This document shows positions 1 to 7,725 of a DNA stretch of 64,000 bases, piece by piece. The notes beneath the pieces are model-generated. The model was not told the origin of the DNA. It searched no databases and saw only the letters and a list, made by a program, of their open reading frames with translations. This stretch comes from COMBO-56-21 sp963705355 (lineage in GTDB: Archaea > Thermoplasmatota > Thermoplasmata > UBA10834). The stretch is taken from NCBI GenBank assembly GCA_963705355.1, contig OY970070.1, positions 1 to 64,000 of the forward strand. The letters run 5' to 3'. Position 1 is the first letter of the stretch, and each line of letters starts with the position of its first letter. A program made the position numbers and the translations under genes.

Positions 1-256
1 GAGCGTGAGCGAGGTACTTGCTGGTCCTCTTCTCGTATCTTTCGAACTTGGGTATGTACCTCATGTACTCCCTCTGCACGACGATCGTGCCCTGCATCTT
101 CGCCGACACGACAGTGCCGCTCAGGGTCGTGCCTCTGACTGACAGCTGTCCATGGAAGGGACAGTGGTTGTCCTTGCACGCGCCCTTGGGCGGCTCCACA
201 TCGAGCCCTATGTCCCTCACGCCGGGCTTCGCCGTCTTCTTGATCTTCTCCGCCAT
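1..256 (-). CDS. rpsQ: Ribosomal protein S17 (partial, 3' end outside window)
   Basis: Small-subunit ribosomal protein uS17, which binds 16S rRNA early in 30S assembly. The N-terminal 85 residues are visible, starting MAEKIKK and containing the family signature around GTVVSAKMQGTIVV and YIPKFERYEKR. The C-terminus runs off the left edge. The start is the ATG at 254-256, 11 bases after the stop of rnp1. It is the last visible gene of the minus-strand ribosomal operon, in the usual archaeal order Rnp1-S17. Identity is secure from sequence and position. Confidence 0.93.
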   Translation of the reverse strand, partial: MAEKIKKTAKPGVRDIGLDVEPPKGACKDNHCPFHGQLSVRGTTLSGTVVSAKMQGTIVVQREYMRYIPKFERYEKRTSKYLAHA

Positions 257-267
257 CGCATCTCACC

Positions 268-531
268 TTACCGCACTTTCTTGATCCTGTCCTCAGGTCT
301 GAACTTGATTTCCTTGCCGGAGACGATGTGCGTCGTGGAGCCTTCCACGAACCTGAACTTGCAGCAGTCCTTGGGGATCATCTTCTCCCTTCCGTCCTGC
401 TCGATCGTCAGAGTGTTCCTCGTCTCGTCCACGACCTTCCCCTTGATCCCAAGGTACTGGTCGCAGGTCGACTCGAGAACCTCCACCTCAAGTCCGATCA
501 GCTCCCGTCTCCGGAAATCTCCTAAACTCAT
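268..531 (-). CDS. rnp1: Ribonuclease P protein component 1 (Rpp29/Pop4)
   Basis: Protein subunit of archaeal RNase P, which removes the 5' leader from pre-tRNA; this subunit pairs with Rpp21 and binds the specificity domain of the RNA. The 87-residue protein has the Rpp29 Sm-like barrel pattern: IGLEVEVLEST, then GIKGKVVDETRNTL, then a C-terminal ITFRxxDR-like end (FRPEDRIKK). Length fits the family. It lies between aIF1 and S17 in the ribosomal operon, its standard archaeal location. The second RNase P protein in this window, Rnp2, is at 15240-15605. Confidence 0.93.
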   Translation of the reverse strand: MSLGDFRRRELIGLEVEVLESTCDQYLGIKGKVVDETRNTLTIEQDGREKMIPKDCCKFRFVEGSTTHIVSGKEIKFRPEDRIKKVR

Positions 532-543
532 GCTCGGCTACCT

Positions 544-837
544 TCACTCCACTGAGAACCCCAGCTCCTCGAGCACCTCTTTGACCTTCCTCTTGTGGTC
601 GCCCTGCAGCTCTATCCTGCCCTCCTTGGCAGTGCCGCCGGCGGCGCATCTGGTCTTGAGTTTCTTTGCGAGGTCGTCGAGATCTATGTCCGTGGCGTCG
701 ATCCCTTCGACGACGGTCATGATCTTTCCGTATCGTCTGGTGTCAGTGAGTATCCTTATCTTCTGCTGTTCCTTCGCTATCTGCTCACACATGCACAGCT
801 CTTCTGGTAGTCCACAAACCGAGCAAATTCCCGCCAT
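544..837 (-). CDS. Translation initiation factor aIF1 (SUI1)
   Basis: SUI1-family factor (97 residues) that helps select the start codon on the 30S subunit. The N-terminus carries CSVCGLPEELCMC, a four-cysteine zinc-knuckle-like motif common in euryarchaeal SUI1. It is followed by the SUI1 fold with GKIMTVVEGID, KTRCAAGGT and IELQGDHK. The last base of the L29 stop codon coincides with the first base of this start codon, so translation is probably coupled. SUI1 between L29 and Rnp1 is a known euryarchaeal arrangement. Confidence 0.93.
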   Translation of the reverse strand: MAGICSVCGLPEELCMCEQIAKEQQKIRILTDTRRYGKIMTVVEGIDATDIDLDDLAKKLKTRCAAGGTAKEGRIELQGDHKRKVKEVLEELGFSVE

Positions 838-1169
838 TACTTCTTCTCCTCCTTCTTCGGCTTCTCAGCCTTCTCCTTCTTCACCTTGGGTTTCGGTTCC
901 TCTTTCTCGTCTTCCTTCTTCTCGTTCTGTTCCTTCGCGGGCTTCTTGGCGCCTGCCTTCACGGCAGCGGCCACTTCGAGCTCGCGCGTGATAGTGTGAA
1001 TTCTGGCGATCTCCGTCCGGAGAGCCCTGATCTTCCCCGGGCTGGCAGGCGCACCGCCCATCGCAGCAACGCCCCTCTCGTGCATGAGCTCGTCGCTGAG
1101 CTCCTTGAACTTCGCCCTGATGTCCTCGGGCCGCATAGCCCTGATCTCCTTCGCCCTCAGCAGCGCCAT
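837..1169 (-). CDS. rpmC: Ribosomal protein L29 with lysine/glutamate-rich tail
   Basis: Large-subunit protein uL29, near the polypeptide exit tunnel. The first 70 residues are a normal L29 helical hairpin (MALLRAKEIRAM, then ALRTEIARIHTI). The family is usually 60-75 residues; here about 40 extra residues follow, almost entirely Lys, Glu, Pro and Ala (ending KAEKPKKEEKK). The gene begins 4 bases after the S3 stop. The tail resembles those on S3 and L37Ae in this genome and on the N-terminus of S19, so it looks like a lineage trait rather than a frameshift artefact. Confidence 0.93.
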   Translation of the reverse strand: MALLRAKEIRAMRPEDIRAKFKELSDELMHERGVAAMGGAPASPGKIRALRTEIARIHTITRELEVAAAVKAGAKKPAKEQNEKKEDEKEEPKPKVKKEKAEKPKKEEKK

Positions 1170-1173
1170 CGGT

Positions 1174-2160
1174 TCACGTCTCCTTTTTCTCTTCAGCGCC
1201 TTCCGCCTTCTTCTCGGGCTCCTTCTTCTCAGGAACCTCGGCCAAAGGTGTCGGCTCGGGCGCTGTGATTGCCTGAATCGGGGCGGGCGTGATCGCTCCC
1301 TGGGCGGGAGCTGCGGTGTCTTCCTTCTTCTTCCGCTTTCTAATCGGCTTCTTCTCCTCGCCTGATGCGGTCACTCCCTGCGGTCCTGCTGGTCGTGCAG
1401 CCTCGTCCTCTTTCTTCTTCGCCCTGGTCTTCTTGGGTTTCGCAGGCGCCTCCGCAACCGCGGCTTTCTTGAGATCTTCCACTGCCTTCGCCGCCTTCTG
1501 CTCCTCCGCTTTCACCTCTCCTGGTGCGGCAACCGGCGCCTCTGGCTTCGGTGCCGGCTCTGCGGGCGGTGGGATGATGTCTATCTCATCGGGCAGCCTC
1601 GCCTTCGGATCCATGATCTGCACTGTTACGCCTATTATTCCCGGCTTCAGCTTCGCAGCGGCAAAGCCCTGTGTCATGAAGTTCAGCTTCGCCTGGCCGC
1701 AGTACTTTATGTGGCCCTCTTTGAACTTCTCAGTCCTGTGCCTCTGGCCTGTGAGCTTGCCGGCAATGATGACCTGGCAGCCCCTTGCACCATTGTCCAT
1801 TATCCTCCGGACGGTCGAGTGGCCTGCCCTCCTGAAGTGCCAGCCTCGCTCGAGCGCGTTCGCCAGCTTCTCCGCCATGATCTGGGCGTTCAGGTTCGGG
1901 TTGTCCACCTCCTGAACCTCGATCTGCGGGTTGTTGAAGTTGAAATCCTCCTCGATGGCCCGGGTGAGGCTCTTAATCGCCTCTCCCCTTCTGCCTATGA
2001 CCAGACCCGGCCTCTCGGTTATGAGTGTGACCCTCGTGCCCATGGGTGTCCTCTGGACGTCCAGCCCTCCGAACCCGGCCCTGCCGACCCTGCTCATGAG
2101 GTACTCCTTCAGCAGGACCCTCCGGATGTTCTCAGTGACGAACTTTCTCTCGCTTGCCAT
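1174..2160 (-). CDS. rpsC: Ribosomal protein S3 with long C-terminal extension
   Basis: Small-subunit protein uS3 at the mRNA entry channel, 328 residues. The N-terminal KH type-2 domain (GLVIGRRGEAIKSL) and the S3 C-domain (RRIMDNGARGCQVIIAGKL) occupy about residues 1-205. The remaining 120 or so residues are low-complexity Ala/Pro/Lys/Glu. Euryarchaeal S3 is usually 210-310 residues, so this is long. The ATG at 2158-2160 was chosen because it gives the conserved start MASERKFV; reading further upstream only enters another frame of L22. The gap to the L22 stop is 23 bases. Confidence 0.95.
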   Translation of the reverse strand: MASERKFVTENIRRVLLKEYLMSRVGRAGFGGLDVQRTPMGTRVTLITERPGLVIGRRGEAIKSLTRAIEEDFNFNNPQIEVQEVDNPNLNAQIMAEKLANALERGWHFRRAGHSTVRRIMDNGARGCQVIIAGKLTGQRHRTEKFKEGHIKYCGQAKLNFMTQGFAAAKLKPGIIGVTVQIMDPKARLPDEIDIIPPPAEPAPKPEAPVAAPGEVKAEEQKAAKAVEDLKKAAVAEAPAKPKKTRAKKKEDEAARPAGPQGVTASGEEKKPIRKRKKKEDTAAPAQGAITPAPIQAITAPEPTPLAEVPEKKEPEKKAEGAEEKKET

Positions 2161-2183
2161 TGTGATACCTCCGTCAGGCCGTC

Positions 2184-2633
2184 CTAGGACGCCTTGATCT
2201 CCTCCAGCACAATCTCGATGTTGGTCGTCTGCTCGTTCCAGGGTGTGCTTCTCCCCTGTGCCCTCGGCATGTATGATTTCTCGATCCTGCCCCTGTGAGC
2301 GGCCACGACCTTGATCCTCATGTTGTCCGCTTCGAGGCCCTTGTACTCCGCGTTGGACTGCGCGCTCTCCAGCACCCTCAGGATGGCCTTCGCGGCCTTC
2401 TTCGGGTACCTGCCCGGTCCAATCTTGGGCTTCGGGTTCAGGAACATCTTGAACCTCGTGTAGGGCACGGCGATCTCGAGCTCGATGACGCCCTTCAGGT
2501 ACTTCTTCGCGTCCTCGACCTTCATGCCCTTGAGCATCTTGCAGACCTCTCTGCAGTGTTTCGGCGAAACGCTGAACTCCTTGCCGATGGCCCTCGAGGT
2601 CGTCTCCGGGTCCGTCTCCTGTGTGTATCCCAT
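2184..2633 (-). CDS. rplV: Ribosomal protein L22
   Basis: Large-subunit protein uL22, lining the peptide exit tunnel; 149 residues, a normal archaeal length. It shows the archaeal L22 features CREVCKMLKGMKVEDAKKYL and the C-terminal beta-hairpin region YMPRAQGRSTPWNEQTTNIEIV. It lies 15 bases downstream of S19 in the ribosomal operon. The start at MGYTQETDPE matches archaeal homologues, which begin just before a YS/YT motif. Confidence 0.95.
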   Translation of the reverse strand: MGYTQETDPETTSRAIGKEFSVSPKHCREVCKMLKGMKVEDAKKYLKGVIELEIAVPYTRFKMFLNPKPKIGPGRYPKKAAKAILRVLESAQSNAEYKGLEADNMRIKVVAAHRGRIEKSYMPRAQGRSTPWNEQTTNIEIVLEEIKAS

Positions 2634-2648
2634 GCTTCTCGGCCTCCC

Positions 2649-3275
2649 TCACTTCAGCGGCATGAACTTGGACGACCTGGTCGCACCGACACCGAGGCCG
2701 GAGTGCCTCACGGACTTCCGTGTCATCGCGAACTCGCCAAGCGCGTGTCCGATCATCTCGGGCTTAATGCTGATCGGCGAGAACTCCTTGCCGTTATGGA
2801 CTTGAACGGTCTTCCCGACGAACTCCGGCAGGATCGGTATCTCCCGCCTGTGTGTTCTGACCGGTCCCTCGGAGCTCCTCAGCCTTCTCACGAACGCCTC
2901 CTGCTCGGGGTTTAGACCTCTGATGTAGGTCCGGCGCGCTCTTGCCGGCAGGAGCTCGATAATATCCGCGAACGGAAGCTTCAGGAGCTCCTCCATCGTG
3001 TGGCCTCGGTATGTGAACTCCTTCTTCCTTCTCGCCTGGATCTGGCTCTTCTTCTTTCTCATCTTCCTTCTTGCAGCCTTCGCAGATCCCTGGTGTCTCG
3101 CAGAGGGCTTGATCTTCTTCTCGGGCGGAGGTGCGGGTCCTGTCGCAGGTGCGGCTGCTGGTGCCGTTGCCAGTGCCGGCTTGGCTCCCGGCGCCGCGGG
3201 CTTCGCTCCGGCCTTGTCGGCCGGTGTCTTCGCCGCTGGCTTCTGGGCTCCCTCTCCCTTCTTTTCATCGGCCAT
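2649..3275 (-). CDS. rpsS: Ribosomal protein S19 with Ala/Pro-rich N-terminal extension
   Basis: Small-subunit protein uS19, in the 30S head near the A-site finger. The S19 domain occupies about residues 85-208 (EFTYRGHTMEELLKLPF to HSGLGVGATRSSKFMPLK). The first 60 residues are a low-complexity Ala/Pro/Lys stretch, followed by a basic region rich in Arg and Lys. Archaeal S19 is typically 130-150 residues, so about 60 residues are extra. The ATG at 3275 is 3 bases after the L2 stop, and the extension keeps the same coding bias, so it looks genuinely translated. Confidence 0.93.
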   Translation of the reverse strand: MADEKKGEGAQKPAAKTPADKAGAKPAAPGAKPALATAPAAAPATGPAPPPEKKIKPSARHQGSAKAARRKMRKKKSQIQARRKKEFTYRGHTMEELLKLPFADIIELLPARARRTYIRGLNPEQEAFVRRLRSSEGPVRTHRREIPILPEFVGKTVQVHNGKEFSPISIKPEMIGHALGEFAMTRKSVRHSGLGVGATRSSKFMPLK

Positions 3276-3278
3276 TCA

Positions 3279-3977
3279 TCACACCTTCTTCTTCCTCTGT
3301 GGAGCCAGTCTACCGACCTTTCTTCCGGGCGGGGTATTCCTGCCTACGCTGGACTGTGTACCAACATGCGGGTGACCGCCGCCGCCGTGCGGGTGGTTGA
3401 CCGCGTTCATCGCAATCCCCCTGACCTTGAAGTACGCCTTGGCCTTCGCGCTGTATGCCCAGAATTTCTTGCCCGACTTCGCGAACGGTTTATCCTTGTG
3501 TCCGCCGCCAGCCACAAGGCCTACGGTCGCCAAGCACTTGTGGTCGACATCCTTGAACTTACCAGATGGCATGAGCAGGACCGTCCTTGCGCCGTGCGAG
3601 ACGACAGTTGCCGCCGTGCCAGCGGTCCTCGCGAACTTCCCGCCGTCCCCCGGTTGGGACTCAACGTTGTAGACGATCGTGCCCTCCGGCAGGTTCCCAA
3701 CGGGCATCGTGTTACCAGCCTCGACGGCCCCGCGGGCTCCGAAGGTCACTTCCTGGCCCACCATGAGTCCGTCGGGGGCGATCATGAAATGCTCGCTCTG
3801 CCCGTACTGGATCTTTGCTATCGGGGCTATCCTTCCAGGCTCGTGGACGATGTCGAGCACCATCCCGTTGGCCTCCCTCAGCCGCGGGTGGGTTGCGTCA
3901 GTGAACCTGAGATGTCTCGGGGACCTGTATCTGCCAAAGCCTCGTCCCCGCCTCTGAGTTATCAATCTCTTTCCCAT
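3279..3977 (-). CDS. rplB: Ribosomal protein L2
   Basis: Large-subunit protein uL2, needed for subunit association and peptidyl-transferase centre structure; 232 residues, normal for archaea. It begins MGKRLITQRRGRG and contains the conserved NAVNHPHGGGGHPH loop that holds the key histidine near the peptidyl-transferase centre, with the basic C-terminus RKVGRLAPQRKKK. It lies 12 bases downstream of L23. Confidence 0.96.
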   Translation of the reverse strand: MGKRLITQRRGRGFGRYRSPRHLRFTDATHPRLREANGMVLDIVHEPGRIAPIAKIQYGQSEHFMIAPDGLMVGQEVTFGARGAVEAGNTMPVGNLPEGTIVYNVESQPGDGGKFARTAGTAATVVSHGARTVLLMPSGKFKDVDHKCLATVGLVAGGGHKDKPFAKSGKKFWAYSAKAKAYFKVRGIAMNAVNHPHGGGGHPHVGTQSSVGRNTPPGRKVGRLAPQRKKKV

Positions 3978-3989
3978 GTCAGTACCACC

Positions 3990-4268
3990 TCAGAATATGC
4001 CGATCCTCATGCCGATGTCCTCGGCCGAGTAGCCCTTCTTCAGCTTGATGATCGCGTGCTTGCCGTCCCTCATGAGCTTGACGTTGACTTTCTCGACCTT
4101 GGCCTCGAACCTCTCCTCGAACGCCTTCTTTATGTCTGGCTTGGTGGCCTCCTTGCGGACCACGAACTCCAGCCTGTTCCCGTCTTTGAGGTCCTGCGAG
4201 GGTGTTCCGGACATGGCGTTCATCGTCTTCTCTGTCACATACGGATGCAGAATAATCGTGCGCCTCAT
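3990..4268 (-). CDS. rplW: Ribosomal protein L23
   Basis: Large-subunit protein uL23 at the exit of the peptide tunnel, a docking site for SRP. The 92-residue product starts MRRTIILHPYVTEKT, the archaeal L23 signature, and ends with the conserved DIGMRIGIF. The ATG at 4266-4268 was chosen over an upstream in-frame TTG (4277) because it overlaps the L4 stop as ATGA and follows purine-rich GGAGG-type sites that are themselves inside the L4 end. Confidence 0.94.
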   Translation of the reverse strand: MRRTIILHPYVTEKTMNAMSGTPSQDLKDGNRLEFVVRKEATKPDIKKAFEERFEAKVEKVNVKLMRDGKHAIIKLKKGYSAEDIGMRIGIF

Positions 4269-5089
4269 CTCCTCCAACCTCCTATGGTCTGGAGCGCGCT
4301 TTCCGAGACGAGCATGAGCCTCCCCGGCGCCCCTCCGGGAGCGAGCACTGAGGCGTTAAGCGCGTTAGGGGTCGCCACATCGATGCCCGGGATGTTTCTG
4401 ACACTCCGCCCTCCCTTGCACTCCTTGGAGACGACTACGAGCAGGCTCTTCGGGGTCCGGTATCTCCTGCCCCTCATCTTGCCTCTTCCAGCCCTGATGT
4501 TCTTGCCGTCGATCGCCCTCTGGACATCGTCATATACGCCTATGGACGCCAGCGCCTTCACCGCCTCCTGCGTGCTCTTGATGTCCTCGAAGTCGTCCTT
4601 GACTATGATCGGTACCGTAAGCTTCTCGTCGAACCTGTGACCCCTGGCCTTGACGAGATCGGCCTCGCTCGTCGCGCGGAGCGCGGCGAGCTTCCCCAGC
4701 AGGAGCTCTTTCTTGTTGATCTTCTTGCCTAGGTCTTTCTCGACTTTCGGCGGGTGCGCCCGCCTGCCCCCGACGTTGTTCGGCGACTGAGCGGCCGTGG
4801 AGCTGCCCATCAGTCTCTGGACCCTTGCCACTCCCCTGCCCTTGCCCCAGGTCTGCACCGAGTGGCGCATGCCTGCGGTCGGCGAGGGGGCGTAGGGTTG
4901 CCTGGCGTTGGCCTCTATCGCGGTCACTGCCCTTCTTATGATGTCGGGCCTGTACTCTACCTTGAAGATTTCAGGAAGCGTGGTTTCTCCAGTGACCTTG
5001 CCCTCGAGATCGTACACATTGAGCTTCCCGGGAGCGGTCTTCGTCACTTCCTCTTCTGCCTTTATCTTCTTGACTTTCTTCTCGGCCAT
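4265..5089 (-). CDS. rpl4: Ribosomal protein L4 (archaeal L4/L1e type)
   Basis: Large-subunit protein uL4, whose long loop reaches into the exit tunnel; 274 residues. It carries the archaeal L4 signature region MRHSVQTWGKGRGVARVQR and GGRRAHPPKVEKD, plus the C-terminal ALNASVLAPGG. The start MAEKKVKK (ATG 5087-5089) was chosen over an upstream in-frame ATG because archaeal L4 is short at the N-terminus and the upstream choice would overlap the L3 stop. A GGGAG site lies about 9 bases ahead. Confidence 0.94.
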   Translation of the reverse strand: MAEKKVKKIKAEEEVTKTAPGKLNVYDLEGKVTGETTLPEIFKVEYRPDIIRRAVTAIEANARQPYAPSPTAGMRHSVQTWGKGRGVARVQRLMGSSTAAQSPNNVGGRRAHPPKVEKDLGKKINKKELLLGKLAALRATSEADLVKARGHRFDEKLTVPIIVKDDFEDIKSTQEAVKALASIGVYDDVQRAIDGKNIRAGRGKMRGRRYRTPKSLLVVVSKECKGGRSVRNIPGIDVATPNALNASVLAPGGAPGRLMLVSESALQTIGGWRR

Positions 5090-5093
5090 GAAC

Positions 5094-6095
5094 TCACACT
5101 CCCTGTTTTGATTCAATAGATATGAAAGTCAATTGGGGCGGTTCGGTGAGCTCTATCCCGGTCGTCCGAACGGGCTCCCTCAGGCGAACAATCCTCTTCG
5201 AAGGCCCGGGCACTGTCCCGTGAAGTATCAGGTAGCTGTTCCTCACATTCCCGTAGTGGAGGAAACCTCCCTTCGGGGTTATCTCATCGCCCTTGTCGCC
5301 GATCTTCAGAACGCGCTTGTTGAGCTCGGTCCTCTGGTGGAATCCTCTCTGGCCACCTTGTGGAACTGTGTGCCTTACATAGTTCGGCCTCTTGGTGCCG
5401 AGCGTGCCTATGAGCCTCCTGTGCTTGCTGTTCTTGTGCATCAGCAGCTTCGTGCCCCATCTCTTAGTGACGCCCTGCCACCCCCTGCCTTTGGTGATGG
5501 ATGCCACATCGATCATCTCGCCTTCTTTGGTGAAGTTTCTTATCGTGACGGGCTTGCCCAGGACGCTTTTCGCGTAATTCAGTCGGTCCTCCATCTTGCC
5601 GCCGCCGACCCTGATCTCCATGAGCTCAGGCTTCTTCTTGGGCAGACCGCTGACGAGGATTGGCTGGGTGTAAACCAGAGCGCGGATGTCGTCGTACTCA
5701 AGCTTCTCCACTTCGGTCCAGCCTGCCTTCTCGTCGTAGCCCTTCGGGATCGGGAGCCTTCTAGCGAGCTCCTTGTCGATGTTCTTAGACCAAACCTCTC
5801 CGATCGCCTTTCTCCCGTAGGCGGTATCCTGGTAGAATCGGATCGCGCAGACTTTCATAGGCGGGACTTCCAGCACCGTCACAGGCACCTGGATTTCCTG
5901 TCCCGCTGTGGTGCTCCTCGGTCGGTAGTCCACTATGAACACATGGGTCATCCCTGCCTTGTATCCAGCAAAGCCCTGGAGCTTCGCCCCGTCGCCTCCT
6001 TCGGGCCACGTGGAGATTCTGGCGGTTATGCTGCTGGCTCTCTTCCTTGGCGAGTAGCCCATCGAGCCCTTTCTTGGACGTCTTGTGGTTGGCAT
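5094..6095 (-). CDS. rpl3: Ribosomal protein L3, first gene of the ribosomal operon
   Basis: Large-subunit protein uL3, an early assembly protein whose loop approaches the peptidyl-transferase centre; 333 residues, typical for archaea. Signatures are MPTTRRPRKGSMGYSPRKRA, the GYKAGMTH motif, TKGRGWQGVTKRWG, and KRPNYVRHTVPQGGQRGFHQRTE. It is the first gene of the operon and follows a long structured leader (6096 to about 6283). The promoter is a TATA box at 6305-6312. Confidence 0.96.
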   Translation of the reverse strand: MPTTRRPRKGSMGYSPRKRASSITARISTWPEGGDGAKLQGFAGYKAGMTHVFIVDYRPRSTTAGQEIQVPVTVLEVPPMKVCAIRFYQDTAYGRKAIGEVWSKNIDKELARRLPIPKGYDEKAGWTEVEKLEYDDIRALVYTQPILVSGLPKKKPELMEIRVGGGKMEDRLNYAKSVLGKPVTIRNFTKEGEMIDVASITKGRGWQGVTKRWGTKLLMHKNSKHRRLIGTLGTKRPNYVRHTVPQGGQRGFHQRTELNKRVLKIGDKGDEITPKGGFLHYGNVRNSYLILHGTVPGPSKRIVRLREPVRTTGIELTEPPQLTFISIESKQGV

Positions 6096-6283
6096 AGCTA
6101 TCCCTCGTCTCGAATCGATAGACCTGGCTGTGAGTCCTCGAGTGTTCGAGCACAGCGTCCCATTGGCACTGCTTCTCGGCCGTGACGCCTCGTAAGCGCC
6201 TGAAAACCTGTTTCGGCGCTAGTGTTGGGGTGCTCAGAGCATTGCCCAGACGGCGTCTGGCCGATACCGCCTCAGGTATCGCA
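6096..6283 (-). promoter_or_regulatory. Structured 5' leader of the L3 ribosomal operon
   Basis: No ORF fits here. Taking the TATA box at 6305-6312, transcription should begin near 6281-6283, leaving an untranslated leader of about 190 bases, unusual for this genome. It holds three strong inverted repeats: 6262-6268 with 6275-6281 (7 bp, 6-base loop, starting at the predicted first nucleotide), 6246-6251 with 6255-6260 (6 bp, 3-base loop), and 6195-6200 with 6215-6220 (6 bp, extended inward by GAAA/TTTC). This is compatible with autogenous control by a ribosomal protein or with an independent small RNA; neither is proven. Confidence 0.55.
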
Positions 6284-6304
6284 AGCCGCTGAATGGGCTG
6301 CTGA

Positions 6305-6312
6305 TATATAAA
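6305..6312 (-). promoter_or_regulatory. TATA box of the L3 operon
   Basis: On the minus strand this reads TTTATATA, a near-consensus archaeal TATA box. It lies about 210 bases upstream of the L3 start codon. Placing the transcription start 24-26 bases downstream puts it at the base of the first leader hairpin. Confidence 0.65.
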
Positions 6313-6332
6313 CGTGGCCGTTCGGCCGAGGT

Positions 6333-6653
6333 TCAGAGCTTTCCTTCTTTGGCCTTCTTCTGCGCGCGCTTGCTTCTCTCCTTGGCGGTGTATCCCGTGG
6401 CCTTCTCGAGAAAAGTGTTGTACGCCTTGATGGTGTTCCGCGCCACGTCGTCTGCGACAGAAGGGTCCATCGTCGTCTCGATGGCAAGAGCCTTCTTCGA
6501 CGGCCAGGCAGCAAATTCCTTGAGCGCGCCGAATGACGAAACGAGCTTGCCGTTCTTCTCTTGCGCGTTGCCGAAGATCTCCTCCATGAGCGACCTCAAC
6601 TTCTCGGGTTGCAGGTTGTCTTGGAACCCCTTGCGGATCTCATGCTCTTGCAC
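6333..6653 (-). CDS. Small conserved archaeal protein (DUF5611-like)
   Basis: A 106-residue soluble protein of unknown function. The pattern resembles DUF5611, known to me from Thermoplasmata-type archaea: an N-terminal acidic helix (LRSLMEEIFGNA), a central SFGALKEFAAW strand-helix, and a Lys-rich C-terminal tail. There are no membrane segments or cysteines. It starts at GTG 6651-6653, 18 bases after the RaSEA stop, so the two are probably cotranscribed. The family assignment is from memory of its pattern and is not certain. Confidence 0.6.
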   Translation of the reverse strand: MQEHEIRKGFQDNLQPEKLRSLMEEIFGNAQEKNGKLVSSFGALKEFAAWPSKKALAIETTMDPSVADDVARNTIKAYNTFLEKATGYTAKERSKRAQKKAKEGKL

Positions 6654-6671
6654 AGGCCCACCTTCGGAGGA

Positions 6672-7703
6672 TTAAGCTCGCTGCCTCCTGAAAAACCTTT
6701 GGAGGTCGCAGGTCCCGCCCATCACGTATCCCTCGATGTCGATGATGCTCTCCCAGATATCCCTGCAGTCGCATTCAGGAGAGCCGAGCTTCGACTTGTC
6801 CTGCGACAATGAGTACGACCTGATGGAATCCAAGATGATCTCATCGCATTTTCCGCAGTTGTGTGCGCCTCTCTCCTTCCCTCCGCCGGTGGGATCGCAG
6901 ATCAGATTCCTTCCCTTGGCGTCCGATTCGCGAAGTACCTGCAGAACGCTCCAGAGCCACGGAGGCCTGTACGCCCAGTTCCTCCAGAGCTTCTCGACGA
7001 GAGTCCCCTTCTGGACGTTCACAGGGTTCAACGAGATCGTCTTGCTCGAGCGCGATGCGAACTCAATTGTGGACTTGGCATCGGCAACCGCCTCGGCCTC
7101 GGTAAGGTAAGGTGGCTTCAGGAGCACGTAGGTCCTCAGATCGATGCCCTTTTCACTCAGAATCCTGGCCGCTCTCTCGTAGTCCTCGACCGCGAGACCT
7201 TTGTTGATCGAGTACCTGAGCACATTGTCGTTCGAGCTCTCCAGTCCGATGGCGATCTCCAGGTTGTCGTGGATGCCGAGCACATGATCCAGTCTTTCGG
7301 CTGTGACGTACTCGGGTCGGGATTCGAAGAGGAGTCTGACACTGGCATTTGCGCATTCCTTCAGAATGTGATCAGCAGTCGGTCCTGAGATCTCGCACTC
7401 ATCCAAGAACGATCCCGAAGTGTAGATCTTCAGAAAGCCAATCTCGCCGAGTTGCTCGAGCGCGTGATCGAATTGTTTCACGATGTCCTGCGGTGTCACG
7501 TTAGTGTCGGAATCGATATTGTAGCCGCACATCGAGCATCCGCCAGCATGGAAATGGCTGCATCCAGGCGTCCTGAGAATGATGACCCCTGCATCTGCGG
7601 TTCCGCCATCCAGAAATTCCTTCTCACGCCAGACAGATGCTGCGCGGTCCCGGCCTCCATATCTGCCACGCGACTTCTGCGCTGTTCTTTGGTTCTCTGC
7701 CAT
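6672..7703 (-). CDS. raSEA: Archaeosine biosynthesis radical SAM protein RaSEA
   Basis: Radical SAM enzyme (343 residues) that, with ArcS, converts the lysine-adduct intermediate at G15 of archaeal tRNA to archaeosine. The cluster-binding cysteines sit in GCSHFHAGGCSMCGY (Cys48, Cys56, Cys59), the spaced motif of this subfamily rather than the plain CxxxCxxC. Family features LKIYTSGSFLD, ESRPEYV, ESSNDNVLRYSINKG and VLLKPPYLTEAEA follow. A C-terminal Cys group (HNCGKC, ECDC) could bind a further metal. ArcS is not in the window. It follows the histone-fold gene by 22 bases. Confidence 0.88.
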   Translation of the reverse strand: MAENQRTAQKSRGRYGGRDRAASVWREKEFLDGGTADAGVIILRTPGCSHFHAGGCSMCGYNIDSDTNVTPQDIVKQFDHALEQLGEIGFLKIYTSGSFLDECEISGPTADHILKECANASVRLLFESRPEYVTAERLDHVLGIHDNLEIAIGLESSNDNVLRYSINKGLAVEDYERAARILSEKGIDLRTYVLLKPPYLTEAEAVADAKSTIEFASRSSKTISLNPVNVQKGTLVEKLWRNWAYRPPWLWSVLQVLRESDAKGRNLICDPTGGGKERGAHNCGKCDEIILDSIRSYSLSQDKSKLGSPECDCRDIWESIIDIEGYVMGGTCDLQRFFRRQRA

Positions 7704-7725
7704 GTGCTTACCGGGGCACTTGCTC

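Noticed and set aside
152..991. 279-residue plus-strand open frame
   Set aside because: It runs antisense to Rnp1, aIF1 and L29, is Ser/Pro-rich without any domain, and arises from the high GC of the third positions of the real genes.
1174..2652. 492-residue version of S3
   Set aside because: The first 160 residues read another frame of L22; the conserved S3 start is at 2160.
3000..4640. 546-residue plus-strand open frame
   Set aside because: Antisense to S19, L2, L23 and L4, all certain genes; no recognisable motif.
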